Source: Quercus robur (lineage: Eukaryota; Streptophyta; Magnoliopsida; Fagales; Fagaceae). Taken from it: a stretch of 64,000 nucleotides of DNA. The stretch covers positions 28,722,782 to 28,786,781 of the forward strand of contig NC_065535.1 of assembly GCF_932294415.1 (NCBI RefSeq). The letters run 5' to 3'. Below the pieces are notes generated by a model that saw only the letters and a program-made list of their open reading frames with translations, made no database searches and had not been told where the DNA came from. A program made the translations under genes and the position numbers. Below are positions 1-12,990 of this stretch, in pieces; positions within the stretch are counted from its first letter, which is position 1, and each line of letters opens with the position of its first letter.

Positions 1-1840
1 GTGATGAGATTAAAATGATGTAATATATTTTGTAATTTTAGACTATGATAATGTTAGAAAAAAATAAAATAAACTAAAAACCTTAATGTCACATCATTGT
101 AACGTGCATTACATTAATGACACATTATAGCGAACCAAACTTATCAATAAAAAAATAAAATTGTGAGACGATCAAATATGTTGATTTTATGGTTCATTGT
201 TCATATATAGGGTGCACTTGAGAGAATAGCAGTGTAATGACTTCTGTTGTTTTATGAAAATTCTGAGGGACTGTTTTTGACTAAAGAAAACGATACTGCT
301 TTGAGCAATACATATTTGTTTCTCTTTGCAGCAATAGATTTGAAATCATAAGTTTGTTACTTGTTGGCATTAGAATTTGTTTTTGAAATATTCGATTAAC
401 AAAAGGCCGAAAAACATCAGACAAATTTGAAAAAAATCCAATGAAGAATTTGAGACCTAAAATGGATATATTATCCTTGAAGATACTTTCAGCATTAGTA
501 TATCATTGAAGTTCCTTATCTGATGGGTTTTGGTTTTGCTTGCTTGGTGAATTTATTCCTATAATAATTTTGTCTTTTACCGACCAATGCAACTGCCAAA
601 AAATGTTTGTTTCTTAATGTTAAAATTGCCTCCTTGCAAGTTTGAATGACCCCTACATTTCCGGACAAAAGACAGGAATTTTTTTCTTAATGCTAGAGTT
701 GCCTTCTTGCACATTTGAATGTCCCCTACATCTTTGGACTGCAGGAGAGCCAAAATATTTTCCATGCATCAACAGTAAAAGGCAGGCCGCTTCCTGCATC
801 TGTTGTACTTCCCTTGCATTCAGCCAAAAAAGAAAAAAAATTGTATATCCCCTTCAATTTCACAGATAGCTAAAGAGATGATTTGCCTACTATATCAACA
901 CCACATCAAGAATCATGTGTTGCTGGTACTGGACCAGTAACTACTAACAAGTCAGCAGCAGTCTTGGGCATTTCATCACTTTGCAATGATTTGGTTCCCC
1001 AATTTTGTAGGGAAGTATATTGGCATTAGACAAACAGAATTTAGCAATTTGGGGACAGAGGAGGAGAGAGATGTTGACTATCCAGTGTTTTGAAACTTAA
1101 TAGCTATGTGCTTGGTACTCATTTCATTCATTCTTCTCCAATCAACTATGTATGTATGCACCTGTAAGGATACTACTCAAGCAAAGGTACGACAATATGA
1201 CAAAGAAATTGCTAGAACTATTTCAAGAAGACGTTAATACTATTTGTAGCATACTAATGAACTTCCTTATCTCATGCTGTGGAAAACAGAAACTCATTGC
1301 AGAGAATTCTAACTTCAAAGAGATGAATTTTCCTCCTGCAGCATCAAGAGAACTCACTTTGCTACTGTCTATCTTGAGTAGAGTACTTTGTATATTTCAC
1401 CTAAACATTCTCTAGATTGAGGCATTGTAAAGCCTTGACAAATACAGGTCTCACTGCCATTTCTTTAGTTTTGAATATTGATTAGAAGCTGTCTGATAAA
1501 TTTATGTTCATATGATGGAGTCCTCTGGCTCTAAATACAGGATTTCCTATCTATTGTCTAGGAAAGAGCATGAGTATAGATGTATTATTAAACCTGATTA
1601 AATTTCAATGTGTTGGATGCTACCATTTTTAATTCTTACTTTTCTCTGATATATGGGAGAAAACTTGTACAATTTGTTAATAGATGGAAGGGCACAATCA
1701 CCCCTGTGACAGCTGTAATGTATATCATAAATGTTTCTTTAATACAAACCAAGAACACAATATCTGTACAGTGAAATCACAAAAAGAGTGAAATATCTAA
1801 TTCTCCAATAGGAGATATCAAAAAGAGTGAAATATCAGTC
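1..1840. other. gene-free stretch downstream of the D27-like gene
   Basis: I see only short, unrelated open frames and no recognisable domain or RNA. The stretch is AT-rich single-copy-looking DNA. It probably holds the 3' untranslated region and downstream flank of the D27-like gene, which ends at 1841 on the minus strand. Confidence 0.5.
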
Positions 1841-3909
1841 TCAGGCTTGTAGTTTAGGACAAACACTGGAGCTGGGATTTGAGATGGAGCCTGCAAATGT
1901 TGCTATAGTTAGGAAACAGAAAAATTTTAAATGCCATGGACCACATAATAGAAATTTTACAAACTTACAAATATCTGCATAACAAGGCTGTTTGGACACA
2001 GGATCCTCTTCAAATGGGGGTGGAACTTGGCCGTACACCATTTCGCAACTCATATCTTCAAAATCTGAGATGAACATGGAAAAGTGGATACATTAAGTAA
2101 GAATCTGCCTAAATAATCCAGAACACAATTATTTTTTTCATCTTCGGGTGTGGGTGGGAGTGATGAATGATTATTGAGATACAGTTTTCACCATGTATTT
2201 GAGACCATAGAAACTGATATTTACTACAGAACAATAGATCTCTTTATAGGATTTCAATAGAAAAGGAAAATTTTCTGACCAATCAGTAGACCAAAGATAT
2301 AAGGTGACATACTTGGTATCATGGTTAATGGAAGCCCAAATTCATTGGTGAAGAAATCTTGAGTAGGAAACTTGCACATGTTCACGCACATTCCTACACA
2401 CCCGCTGTTCTCCAGATACCTTGGTGGGGAAGAATGTCAAAATTGGAAAATCATTGTTAGTTTTTTATTCTATATGATAAGATCTTCTAATAATGATTTC
2501 TTCTCCTTTAAGAATGCTGCTTCATTTGACTGCTGCCAGAAAGGATCGAAAGAAAGGAAACTTGGAACCTTCTATTTTCAATGTTTAATGTAAAATGAAA
2601 GTTAAATTATTTCTTAGAACTTTGATTTTACCTGCACTTCTTTATAAGAACTCCACTCTGTTGCTTCACCCCATCTACCTCTACTTCCACAACCTAGTGG
2701 ACGCATGCTCACCAAAATAATATAATATAAAGGACACTAAAAGAAGCAGCACAGAAATCTCAAAATAAAAGATGACAAATGTCAAGCTGGGCATGCATGT
2801 AATTCATATAAGTGAAGAATGAAAAACAAGTGTCCTTAATTCTAGTATCAAGTTTAAAAGGAAATTAACTTGGATATGTACAACTAAACTTTTAATATTC
2901 TATATGGCATAATTCTTCCAATGGGAATAAGTGTGCACATTGCTAAATTTGTGAGAATTCTTACTTGAGGAATACATGTTTATGAATATATAAGAGAATG
3001 TGGCAGCATAATTACCTCAGATGGCCCAACTAACCACTGGAAGAAGGGCACTGTCAATGCTGCATTGAATTCTGCAGCCCACTTTGTTGGAGGAAATAAA
3101 TTCTTGAACTACAGCAACAATAAACTGAGTCAAGCTATATCTTATATGAGTTGTAACAAGGTTTAGTAATTTAGTATTTCTAATTAGAAATAATACTCTC
3201 ATTCGCACTTCAGATATACCAGGACAAACCATGATAATCTCTATTTGAATAGATGAAACATAATAAGTCAAAGTTGTATCTAGTGTCAACTTCATTTAAA
3301 ATTTTATATGACGCGACAATCTGAAGAATATTATTAGATTCAGGAAATAAAATTATAATTGTGAAATGGACTATTCCAAGACAAATGGAGAGAATCCTGT
3401 TTTATGCCAACTACCGTATCTTCTATGTGTTATTGACCATAAACCATTTAAAAAAACATGTAAACACCAACTGAAACCAAGTGAGAGAACTGAAAATATA
3501 AGCATTATTCATTATCCACCTGAGCAGGCGCACCTGGAGGGAGCATAGACAAGAGCACCTCACGAACCACTTGCTGTTGCTGCATGCGAGACCTTCCTTG
3601 CATTACTCTCTTAGACACTTCCACAAAACTCTCATAATCATGATCCCACCACCCATTCTTCTTAGTTTCTGTCCCAGCTTTTGCAGGAGCTGCGAACTTC
3701 TCCATCTTCCTAGCAAAGAGTGTCATGAATGCCCTCTCAAAAAACCCATCATTATACTTTGTTTTTTGTCCTAAAGGAGCTGGCTCTCCTGATGGCTCTG
3801 CAATCCCACATCGAATAATATTTCCTTTGCTTGCTCTATGGCTATGCAATGGAAAATGTTGAGGAGGAGAAGGCCTAAACTGGACAACTTGAAGGCTTAG
3901 GACCACCAT
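1841..3909 (-). CDS. D27L1: D27-like carotenoid isomerase family protein (DUF4033), six exons
   Basis: The coding sequence joins 3909-3520, 3108-3016, 2693-2632, 2419-2313, 2064-1969 and 1890-1841 on the minus strand. Every junction has GT...AG borders and the phases agree, giving 265 aa. Residues 1-40 are basic and hydroxylated, like a plastid transit peptide. The body has [20 protein letters not shown], then [19 protein letters not shown], then [15 protein letters not shown] and WLVGPSE. A cysteine-rich C-terminus follows, with [11 protein letters not shown], a [10 protein letters not shown] segment and the end PKLQA. These match the D27/DUF4033 family. Family members are plastid iron-containing carotenoid isomerases; D27 itself acts in strigolactone synthesis. 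The sequence fits the D27-LIKE1 branch best, by recall rather than by search. An in-frame ATG at 3939 would add 10 residues. I preferred 3909 because the peptide then starts directly with the transit-like segment. Confidence 0.9.
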
Positions 3910-3939
3910 CAAGTTTTCAGTGTATTGATTTTTGTCCAA

Positions 3940-5116
3940 AGAAATGAAACTAAAGCTCTCAACTGAGTACTAAAATGAAGACCACATAACACATAAACTG
4001 CATTGAGGTTTATACTCTTAAGGATTCTCCTTGTTCCTTTTACTATTAACCTTCAATAAGATTTATGTAGTTTCTGGGGATCCAGGAAGGCTAATGAGGA
4101 TATGGTTGGTTGAGTTTGCTTTGTTTCCATAGGACAAATTATGGCCATACATGCCACTTTTATCTATACCTCTTTTTACGTCTTAATTATTTGATTTTTC
4201 CCCCCCTTAAATTTTGTGGAATGGCTAAAGTAGCCCCATTTATATGTATCAATTTCAAAGCACATTCAGGTATTTTGGAGATTTTATTGCTGAAATTGAT
4301 GCTTGAGAATGAGAGCTATATAACGCTGGCCTCAAAAAATTGTGATCCTGAAGTAGAATTAAGCAACAGTATCAGGATGGATATGAGGCTAAAATAGATG
4401 CCACGATTGAATTTTATAAACTATAAAACCATGTGAATGGGGGGATATGAGGATCCAAGTCCAACCCAGGCTTGTATTACTTGCAATTGAGCGCAGACTG
4501 CACAAAAGATTTAAGTCATTTTCCCACGGCAAAAAACTCTATCATTGTAGACTACAATTTGTATATTTTATGAATTGATACAGCTCTTACAAGTGTCTTT
4601 CTATGGAAACTTTATATGTGCATTCTAAACTACCAAATTCTGCCATCAATACTTTAATTCAATTAATTTGCTATTTCACCCAATTGTTCAAATGCTTGTC
4701 AAATTAACATTTTTTTTGGCTATCTAATGTGTTGGAGGAACTTTTTGCCAAATTAGTTAGGAAAATTACATTCTTTATAAATTAATTGGGAATAAAGTGC
4801 TGATAATCCGAGAATTGGAGGAGGAGAATTTAAACTTGAATATCTTCATTTTGAAAACACGACGAGGTACTAAATAAATTACAAAGCTCTTGACTTGTAA
4901 TCGATGATGCACCTTACAAACAAGTCGTAGTAATTTTTAATTGGCCATTCATTTGTTCATTGTTTTGGTCCAGAGTCCAGACTAAACTGATGTGGGCTCA
5001 GCAATGTTAACGCTGCTAAGGTTGGATCTCCGACTCACCAAATCATTTCGAGGTTCAGTCCAACAAGTTCAAGCCCAAGGAAAAATAAGGCATCTCTTCG
5101 TATTTGTATTTAATAT
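3940..5116. other. gene-free stretch upstream of the D27-like gene
   Basis: This should contain the D27-like promoter, but I cannot single out a convincing TATA box or other element. No coding domain or structured repeat is visible. Confidence 0.4.
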
Positions 5117-5173
5117 AAGTGTTACATCATTTTTCTTTTTCTTTTTTAATGAGAAGAAAGTGTTACATCATTT
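5117..5173 (-). repeat. micro-retroposon footprint with 16-bp target duplication
   Basis: A 16-bp direct repeat, AAGTGTTACATCATTT, occurs at 5117-5132 and 5158-5173. The roughly 25 bp between the copies is T-rich and ends in AATGAGAAGA. This is the shape of a poly(A)-tailed retroposon reduced to its tail, inserted in the minus orientation. Confidence 0.6.
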
Positions 5174-6322
5174 AATTAAATGGATTAGGACTTAGTTGAC
5201 TCGTCAAGGATCACCATAAAGACTAGGCTCCACCATTAGTTGCCGTAAACACAACTCTACCTAACATATTTTTGTTATTTTTAAATGTTATTATACGAAA
5301 TTAATGAAATATGAAAAGATTGTTGTTGGGGCTTGCTCGTGCGCCAATAACTCACTCCAATCCACAGACATACAATTACTCCCAGGCCTTCCAATTGACA
5401 CAAACCAGATAAAGAGGCCCATCCAAGTCGCATTAAAGGCTTTCGAACAAAATCTTTTTGTCTTATTAAGAATTTAAGACGTTTTTGCTTTATGTTCAAC
5501 AACTATAGTAGGTCTGATATTCTTGGCTGATGATTACTCAATAAATATTAGGGTCTGTGGGATGTGAAAGGTAAGGGTTGAAATTAGAATTTCTATATTG
5601 TATAAAAAATAATTATAGTATGTCTGATTTTTATTTTGTTTTATTTTTATTTTTTTCATCTTAAACTTTGGTCTTTTTATTAAAAAAAAAAAAGTATAAC
5701 TATACAACAAGAATAAATTGAAAAACACACATTGGAAATAGAGGATTGTTATTCAAGGCATTTATTCTCTCTCACAAATTCATCAACATTATATAAAGTA
5801 CAATTTCATTATTTGCTCAAAGTCATTTTTTATCTCACATTTAAACTAATAAATTAGCAGCAAAATAATAAGCACCACTGAACGCACAGTAGAATTCTTA
5901 TAATTATAAAATTAGTAGCAAAGCTAAAATTTTAGTTTAAAATGTCCAAAATTAAAAGACAATAACGTATGTAGTATTTGTCTCTATGGAAAAATTAAAT
6001 AATAATAATAATAAATCATATTTTATTAAACATTGCCGCGTATTGTACAGGTTATTGATTAATGTAACCTAAAGAAGTTTTTTATTTATTTATTTATTTA
6101 TTTTTTTAGAAAAACAAAGAAGTTAAAAAAAATTAAACAAATAGAAATTCAAATATATTAATATATCATTTTTATCTTTTTATTTCAAATATATTTGGGA
6201 AAGCTTTTCTTTAAGACCCTTAGGATGGAAAACTTATTTCATACACCAAGTGTTCTATACCTTTTCACATAAATGTAAATTCCATGTATGAGAATCAAAT
6301 GTAAGGTCCACATTTATGATGG
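5174..6322. other. gene-free AT-rich stretch
   Basis: No gene is visible. At about 5575-5610 a short segment resembles the 3' end of the SINE at 15158 (AGAATTTCTAT followed by TTGTAT and A's), so it may be a SINE remnant. The other contents are short A/T-rich runs. Confidence 0.4.
6071..6124 (-). repeat. TTTA microsatellite insertion flanked by 9-bp duplication
   Basis: The 9-mer AAAGAAGTT flanks a TTTA-rich and T-rich insert ending in AGAAAAAC. The layout is the same as the other T-tract footprints, but the duplication is shorter, so this one is less certain. Confidence 0.4.
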
Positions 6323-6344
6323 CTACACTACAAAAAAATGGGGC

Positions 6345-6835
6345 TATCCCAGCGTTTTCAAAACCGCTGGGATAGCCCTAAAAAGCGCTGGGATAGGGTC
6401 AAAATTCCTATCCCGGCGTTTTTTTTCCCGGCGCTTCAAACCGCTGGCTTTTGAGTGTGGGGATAGGGTCACGCGGACCTGTACCAGCGCTTTTCAAAAG
6501 CGCTGGGATAGGTCCCGGCGCTTTCAAACCCTGTTCCGGCGTTTTTACTTGTGTTGGGATAGCTTTTATGAAAATGTGAATATAACCTATACCAGCGTTT
6601 TTACTACTTGTGCTAGCGCTTTTGAAAGCGCCGGCATAGGTATGCCAGCGCTTCTAAAAGCGCTGGTATAGGTCAAGGATGAATAAAATTTAAAAGGCCT
6701 ATACCAGCGCTTTCAAAAGCGCTGGCATAGGCGGTACCTATTCCAGCGCTCTCAAAAGCGCTAGGATAGGTCATTTAAAAAAAAAAAAAATTTCCAAACC
6801 CTATTCCAGCGGTTTTCAAAGCGCTGGGATAGGTC
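6345..6835. repeat. left subterminal palindrome cluster of the CACTA element
   Basis: About ten imperfect copies of a 25-30 bp palindrome (CCAGCGCTTT...AAAGCGCTGG with flanking CTATA/TATAG variants) lie in irregular spacing just inside the left end. They are the counterpart of the more regular right-end array and are presumably bound by transposase. Confidence 0.85.
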
Positions 6836-8730
6836 ATTTTTTTTTTTTTTTTAAATTTATATTTTTTGAGCACCTGTAATGTACCTACAATACATATTTT
6901 CCAATACCTATTTTATAGCAACGGTAATGAACCACAATTCATATTTTCCAATAGCAAATACAATAACACATTAAACCAAGAAACTAAATATATTTAATTA
7001 CACCATATCTATAATTACATCCCAAATGTCTAGAATGTTATATATACACAAAATAAAACATCCCAAGTGTCTAGGGTGTTATGAGGCGCACCTACACTAC
7101 AATTTCACCATTGCACATTGAGTTTCAAAAATATAAGTCACAAAACAAACAATACTCCTAATAGAAAATACTCCACCTTTTCTCTCCAACAACCACCCAC
7201 CACAGCATACTATATGTATTTGCTTAGAAAAAATACAAGAAATTGACAACAAATTGAACAACAATATGTTAACATTCACAAAACAAACAACACTCCCAAT
7301 ATATTCCACCTTTTCTCTCCATGCAAGCCACCTGCTTGCTCCTAAACAACAACCCACCACATTATTTTACAATTTAAGGGAATTAAGAAGTAGATCTTAC
7401 TCACCCTTTGGCAATCCCAGTGTTTGCCCACGGAAAGAAGAATGTAAACTTCAAACAAGCTGCCACTCCTGCAAAAGAGAAATGACCATTGCTCACTACT
7501 ATGATAACTTAAATGACGTAAATTAATCCAACTAGCTTTTAACCTGCGCAATGCGCAAGATCATTTTATGTATTAATGAGCTTACTTTCAATATAAACTT
7601 AGTTATCATGCTTCCACTACATGCATTCAAACCTAAATAATGGTAGCATATTTAAACATATAGTATCCAATATCCCCTAAAATTTTTAAACATCTCTTCA
7701 AATCACTTCATGTGTACTTCCCTCATTCCAAATGCACCACATCAAACACAGTGGGACAATTGTGCAACAAAGCTACGCTTTCCTTTTCCAACCCACCCCT
7801 TTCCAACATTCCATAAGGCACAACATGGTTTTGGGCATGAAACAGAACGTGCAAAACAAAGCAAACACCAATAATCTCTATAATTTCAATAGAGAAATAA
7901 AAGCAAATCACTAATTTTAAGAAACAGAGAGAAATAAATTGTAATTTATTAAAAAACCTACCCAACCTAGGGTAAAGTTTCTATATGTCACACACAATTA
8001 ATAGAACTTCAAACACACAAATTCATAATAATCAAATAATTGATGCTAAGATGAACACATGTCATTCCAATAATCCAAACTCATAGGGAATCCTAAAAAC
8101 AAATGTGGATAAACATAAACTCACTTATGTATTTTCACCTTAATATAATTGTAGTTCAAGCTTTCCAAAACTTTGTGATGGAAGAAGGGAAATTTATCAT
8201 ACAATTTCATAACACAAAAACCATTATATGAGACTTCTGTGTCTAACTTATAAGCAAAGACTAAAGAGTCCTAGGTTTAGTAGTAAACAGTTTAATGTTT
8301 TGTTTAGTTCAAATGATTTTAAATACTTAAGTGAATATAATTCCAATAATATCATAGAAATAGAAGAAGTCCAATAATATTCTTCAAGAGATAGTTAATT
8401 TAAAATTTTGAACACATATAGTAATTTGAAAATTTGAACACATATAGTCTAAGCGTTCATTCATAAATTCTAAATAATTTAAACTATAAGCTTCAGCAAT
8501 TCCTAATTGGAAAATATAATGGATCAAGTATTGTCATTATAAAAAAAAAATAAACTAAACTTTATTGGTTATAACACAATGATGATAGTACAAGAGTGCT
8601 AAACTTTATTCAAGACGTATTATGCTGGCCATTATTGGTTTATAACTTTTATAAGTCACATGGCATTTATGTGACACACCTCTATTAATTATTGTTAATA
8701 GCATATGGATTAAAAAAAAAAGGTTTGTAA

Positions 8731-8775
8731 TTAAACCAATCTTCTTTTTTTTGGTTAAATAATTTAACCAATCTT
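8731..8775 (-). repeat. micro-retroposon footprint inside the CACTA element
   Basis: TTAAACCAATCTT at 8731-8743 and TTTAACCAATCTT at 8763-8775 flank a T-run followed by GGTTAAATAA. One mismatch separates the duplicates. The insertion must postdate the CACTA sequence it sits in. Confidence 0.5.
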
Positions 8776-9407
8776 AAAGCACAAGGTATGTGATTAAAAC
8801 AATAGAGGTGAGAGAGTAGTTGTTGAATTATAGTTCATGCAAGTTGAGTAGTGAAGATTTCAATGTAGGGGATTTGCTACTCACAGTCACTTTTGGGCTC
8901 CCCCAACCTCTATCTGAGGATTGTGCAAGTCTCTCAATATCCAACACAACCATTACTGTTTTATCTATGGCAGTAATGTTAGTCTGCAGAGTTAATCAAA
9001 TATATGTATGTATTAGAGGTAAAAATAAATTGTCAATAAGAACTAGCTAGTAATCTGATACTCATACTATCATGATTTATTCTATTCAACAACCAGTAGG
9101 TTAGAAGTTCTCTTTCTAAATCTTTATCTATATCTTAAGAGAATAGCATATCAATTTTAACAAATTAAAAAACATAAAAACAAAATTTAAATCATTGTGG
9201 GAAAGGGAAGCTTTAGCCTGAACCCTCAACAGCTCATTATGAATCCAAAAGACAAGATAAGGCCACAACACACAAACACACATGCTAAAAAATTTCACCC
9301 CTTAATTTGAACCACCTCTGAAGTATAGGGTTTAAAATGTAATTTGCTCTAAGATTTATTGATATTTGTTGCCTATTTATTTCTCAATATGATAGACCAC
9401 TTTTCTA

Positions 9408-9445
9408 TAGTCTTTAGAAGTGACTGCAGTCACTTCTAAAGACTA
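9408..9445. other. 38-bp perfect palindrome
   Basis: The two 19-bp arms are exact inverse complements with no spacer, centred on CTGCAG between 9426 and 9427. It sits within the CACTA element, away from its subterminal arrays, and has no sequence similarity to them. It could form a cruciform or hairpin. Confidence 0.9.
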
Positions 9446-10285
9446 CTTTAAACTATACTAATAATGGCTGTAATCACAAGAAATTCATTAATCTGAAACA
9501 ATTTGGTGAAATAATTATTATGTATCATTAAAGGTAATGTATGAAACACAACCAACTTAACTAAACTAAGTCTTATACCAATTAATTAATTTAGGATAAT
9601 CCTTTAATTAAAATGAAAGAAAATAGTATATTCTAAATGACATTTAATCATTAAAAAAAAAAAAAAAAAAGTGGAGTGGCATTTCAAGTATATGCTTTTC
9701 TTTTTATCTTAATCAAAGAAGTATCTTAAATAAATGTTATGTTCACTCCACTTTGAATGATATTTAATACCCCTTAAGCATACTAGATTTTTAAGGCTGC
9801 AGCAAGAAAAGCGAATGACAAAGAGAAAGATTAGTGACTTGTGATTTATCCACTAAAATTGGGGGGGGGGGGGGGGGGAAGAGAGAGAGAGAGAAATACG
9901 TCAGAAAAAAGAATGAGAATTTAAAATAGCTAGGTTGCCATTAATAGATCGGTAAGAGTTCGTGAAGTAAAGCATTTCAAGCATCTACACAATTTATAGA
10001 CATGAAAAATTATAGTACTAGAACGAAAACAACCACCACCACAACATAACAATAATTTTATTTTTTTTGGATAGGTAACAACTTGACAATCAAAATTTAG
10101 ATCTGATATGAAATCAAAAATTAGCATGAGTACCAAAGAGATTACAATAGATTCAGTAATATCACCCAATCAGACAGAAGGGCATACGGCAAATTTTCTA
10201 AGAAGAATGCCCGTGGTACAAAAAAGAAGCTTTGTTTTTTCACTCCTAAGATCACAAAATTAAAGCAAATATAAGTTATACAGTT

Positions 10286-10288
<3 letters not shown>

Positions 10289-10317
<29 letters not shown>
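10289..10317. repeat. (AT)n microsatellite
   Basis: About 14 AT dinucleotides in a row, inside the CACTA element. Confidence 0.95.
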
Positions 10318-10318
<1 letters not shown>

Positions 10319-11353
10319 CCTGAAAGGTACATTTTAATTGGCACTGCTAACATGATTACTACTTCAGTTTAGTCCTAAGTATACTGATGGTGATCAGTAA
10401 CTCTCTCTGCTAGTTTATATACCCACACCAAACAAAACATCAAACACTTGATTCTATATACTATAAAGAACATCTCAGCCAAACACGTCAACATCAGATT
10501 ACTAACAAAAGAAAAACCCAAAAAGAAAGACACATAAGGCAGGATTTGAAATCACAACTGAACTCCAAAACTGTATGTCTTTGAAAAAAATTTAAGATAA
10601 GTGAAATGGATTGTGTCAAACTATAGAATACTGAGAAAATAACAACAAAATGCAGTCAAAGCAATATAAGATGATGCCTCTGATATTATAAGCACCATTA
10701 AAAAACAATTAGTGGAGCAGGCATATAAACACCTTGCACTATCAAGACGGACTTGATAACCAACCAAAGAACCATCCTAACCTGGTGAAGGTTCACAACA
10801 CTCATCAGCAACTCTTTCAGCCACAGAAATAGCCTACAATACAACATAGCAAATATAAACTACAGTTGCCAAGTAAGAAATAAAAGTCTGCCCTGTGTTT
10901 CAGTATAAAGCAATCTCAAAATTAAAATTATTTGCAGAAAATTATGCAACAATCTATCTCCTAATGATTAACATAGCAGTCTTATAACATAGTATCAACC
11001 AGTCCAGATTAAATATGTTTTTCGAGGATTAATAACAATAATCACACAAAGGATGGTTAACAAACAATGAGGATAATAAGTTAAATAGAGATAATATGTT
11101 TCCACCAGTGCATTTGCAACTGTCATATTGCCTCATAATGCCCCTAAACAAGGCTCAAATAGATCTGCAAGGTAGAGCCAAGCAACCAAAGCCACCATCA
11201 AGACAATATTTGCAAGGGAAAATGACTACCAACTACACGATTTCAAGCAACAGGGTAATGATTTTAAGTGTAATAATCAGATAGATGAAATATTTTAAGT
11301 TATACCAATTTCCTTATATCAGAGAATCGAAATTTAAAAAAAAAAAAAAAATG

Positions 11354-12304
11354 TACAGAGGCAGATTAACGATTTTTGATGTAAACCTTAGAGAAAATTT
11401 TTGTTAGCACTACTGCCATCTACAGTTCCTCCAAAATAGAGCAAACTTTAACCAAAATAAAAAATAAAAAGCCACAAAATGAACTAAACTTTAACCAAAA
11501 CTAAAACTAAAACCCACACAATCAATCAATAGTTACACAAAAATATACACATAATCCAAACCAAACTTCAACCAAAATCAAAAATAAAAAACCAGAAATT
11601 TAACAACAAATATATATACAAATATTGCTACAAAATAGAAATGAGAGCTAGAGAGACTTACCTTGTTTTGTACAGAGGCAGATTAACGATTTCTAATGTA
11701 AACCTTAGAGAAAATTTTTGTTAGCACTACTGCCACCTACAGTTCTTCCAAAATAAAGCAAACTTTAACCAAAATCAAAAATAAAAAGCCACAAAATGAA
11801 CTAAACTTTAACCAAAACCAAAATTAAAACCCATACAATCAACCAACAGTTACACAAAAATATACACATAACCCAAACCAAACTTCAACCAAAATCAAAA
11901 ATAAAAAACCAGAAATTTAACAACAAATATATATACAAATATTGCTACAAAATAGAAATGAGAGCTAGAGAGACTTACCTTGCTTTGTACAGAGGTAGAT
12001 TAACGATTTCTGATGTAAACCTTAGAGAAAATTTTTGTTAGCACTACTGCCACCTACATTTCCTCCAAAATAAAGCAAACTTTAACCAAAATCAAAAATG
12101 AAAAGCCACAAAATGAACTAAAATTTAACCAAAACCAAAATTAAAACCCATACAATCAACCAACAGTTACACAAAAATATACACATAACCCAAACCAAAC
12201 TTCAACCAAAATCAAAAATAAAAAACCAGAAATTTAACAAAAAAATATATATACAAATATTGCTACAAAATAGAAATGAGAGCTAGAGAGACTTACCTTG
12301 CTTT
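11354..12304. repeat. 317-bp tandem repeat, three copies
   Basis: The motif TACAGAGG(C/T)AGATTAACGAT starts at 11354, 11671 and 11988, exactly 317 bp apart each time. The copies are nearly identical throughout. Each ends in ACTTACCTTG, which read on the minus strand is a strong splice donor (CAAG/GTAAGT). A TTTTGTAG acceptor-like site also recurs on the minus strand. No protein is conserved across copies. The third copy passes into a GA-rich stretch at 12360-12480, which is CT-rich on the minus strand like a plant 5' leader. Confidence 0.9.
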
Positions 12305-12570
12305 GGGTAGGGTTTGTGGTTTTGGGTAATATTTTTGTGTTTGAAATTTTGGAAAAAAAATGGTGGGTTTTGAGTAAAGAAGAAGAGAGGAGGAGGGGAA
12401 ATGGGTTAAGGAAGAGAGAGAGGGAGAGAAAATGTGGGTGAGAGGAAAACATCTGAAGCAAAGAAGAGGGAAACCAAAAACGAGAGGCCAAAGTTGTGGG
12501 AAGGTGAAAAAAATAAGTGGGAAGTCTGAAAATTTTTAAGTGGTACGAGGGACCTATCCCAGCGTTTTGG

Positions 12571-12990
12571 AGAGGCCTGTCCCAGCGCTTTTAAAAGCGC
12601 TGGGACAGGTCTCTCCATTTCCGTATGGAGAATGAGCTGTCCCAGCGCTTTTAAAAGCGCTGGGACAGGTCTTTCTCATTCCCTTATAAGAATGACCTGT
12701 CCCAGCGCTTATAAAAGCGCTGGGACAGGTCTTTCTCATTCCCTTATGAGAACGACCTGTCCCAGCGCTTTTAAAAGCGCTGGGATAGCTCATTCTCCAT
12801 ACGGAAATGGAGAGACCTGTCCCAGCGTTTTTAAAAGCGCTGGGACAGGTCATTCTTATAAGGGAATGAGAAAGACCTGTCCCAGCGCTTTTAAAAGCGC
12901 TGGGACAGGTCATTCTTATAAGGATATGAGAAAGACCTGTCCCAGCGCTTTTATAAGCGCTGGGACAGGTCTTTCTCATTCTCCATAATG
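12571..12990. repeat. right subterminal array: 60-bp units of palindrome plus spacer
   Basis: Seven near-identical 30-bp palindromes (CCTGTCCCAGCGCTTTTAAA and inverse) recur with an exact 60-bp period. They are separated by 30-bp spacers. Spacers 1-3 (from 12609, 12669 and 12729) are followed by spacers 4-6 (from 12789, 12849 and 12909). Spacer 4 is the exact inverse complement of spacer 1 and spacer 5 that of spacer 2. Spacer 6 is the inverse of a spacer 2/3 variant. Open frames read through the array on both strands only because the unit is a multiple of three and lacks stops. Confidence 0.9.

Noticed and set aside
3366..3774. Plus-strand frames over the D27-like first exon and intron
   Set aside because: They are shadows of the minus-strand gene, whose splicing and family motifs are clear.
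9855..9878. G-run followed by GA repeats as a quadruplex or regulatory site
   Set aside because: Homopolymer runs of G or C recur at several places (15877, 19896, 23469, 29621, 32770, 38889) without any consistent context. They look like simple repeats, possibly with uncertain assembly length.
12554..12988. Overlapping open frames of 141 and 118 codons on opposite strands
   Set aside because: They arise from a 60-bp palindromic unit without stops; both strands give the same peptide because the repeat is palindromic.
12571..12990. CRISPR-like array of 30-bp palindromic repeats with 30-bp spacers
   Set aside because: The spacers are related to each other (direct or inverse), the host is a plant genome, and the array lies at the subterminal end of a CACTA element.
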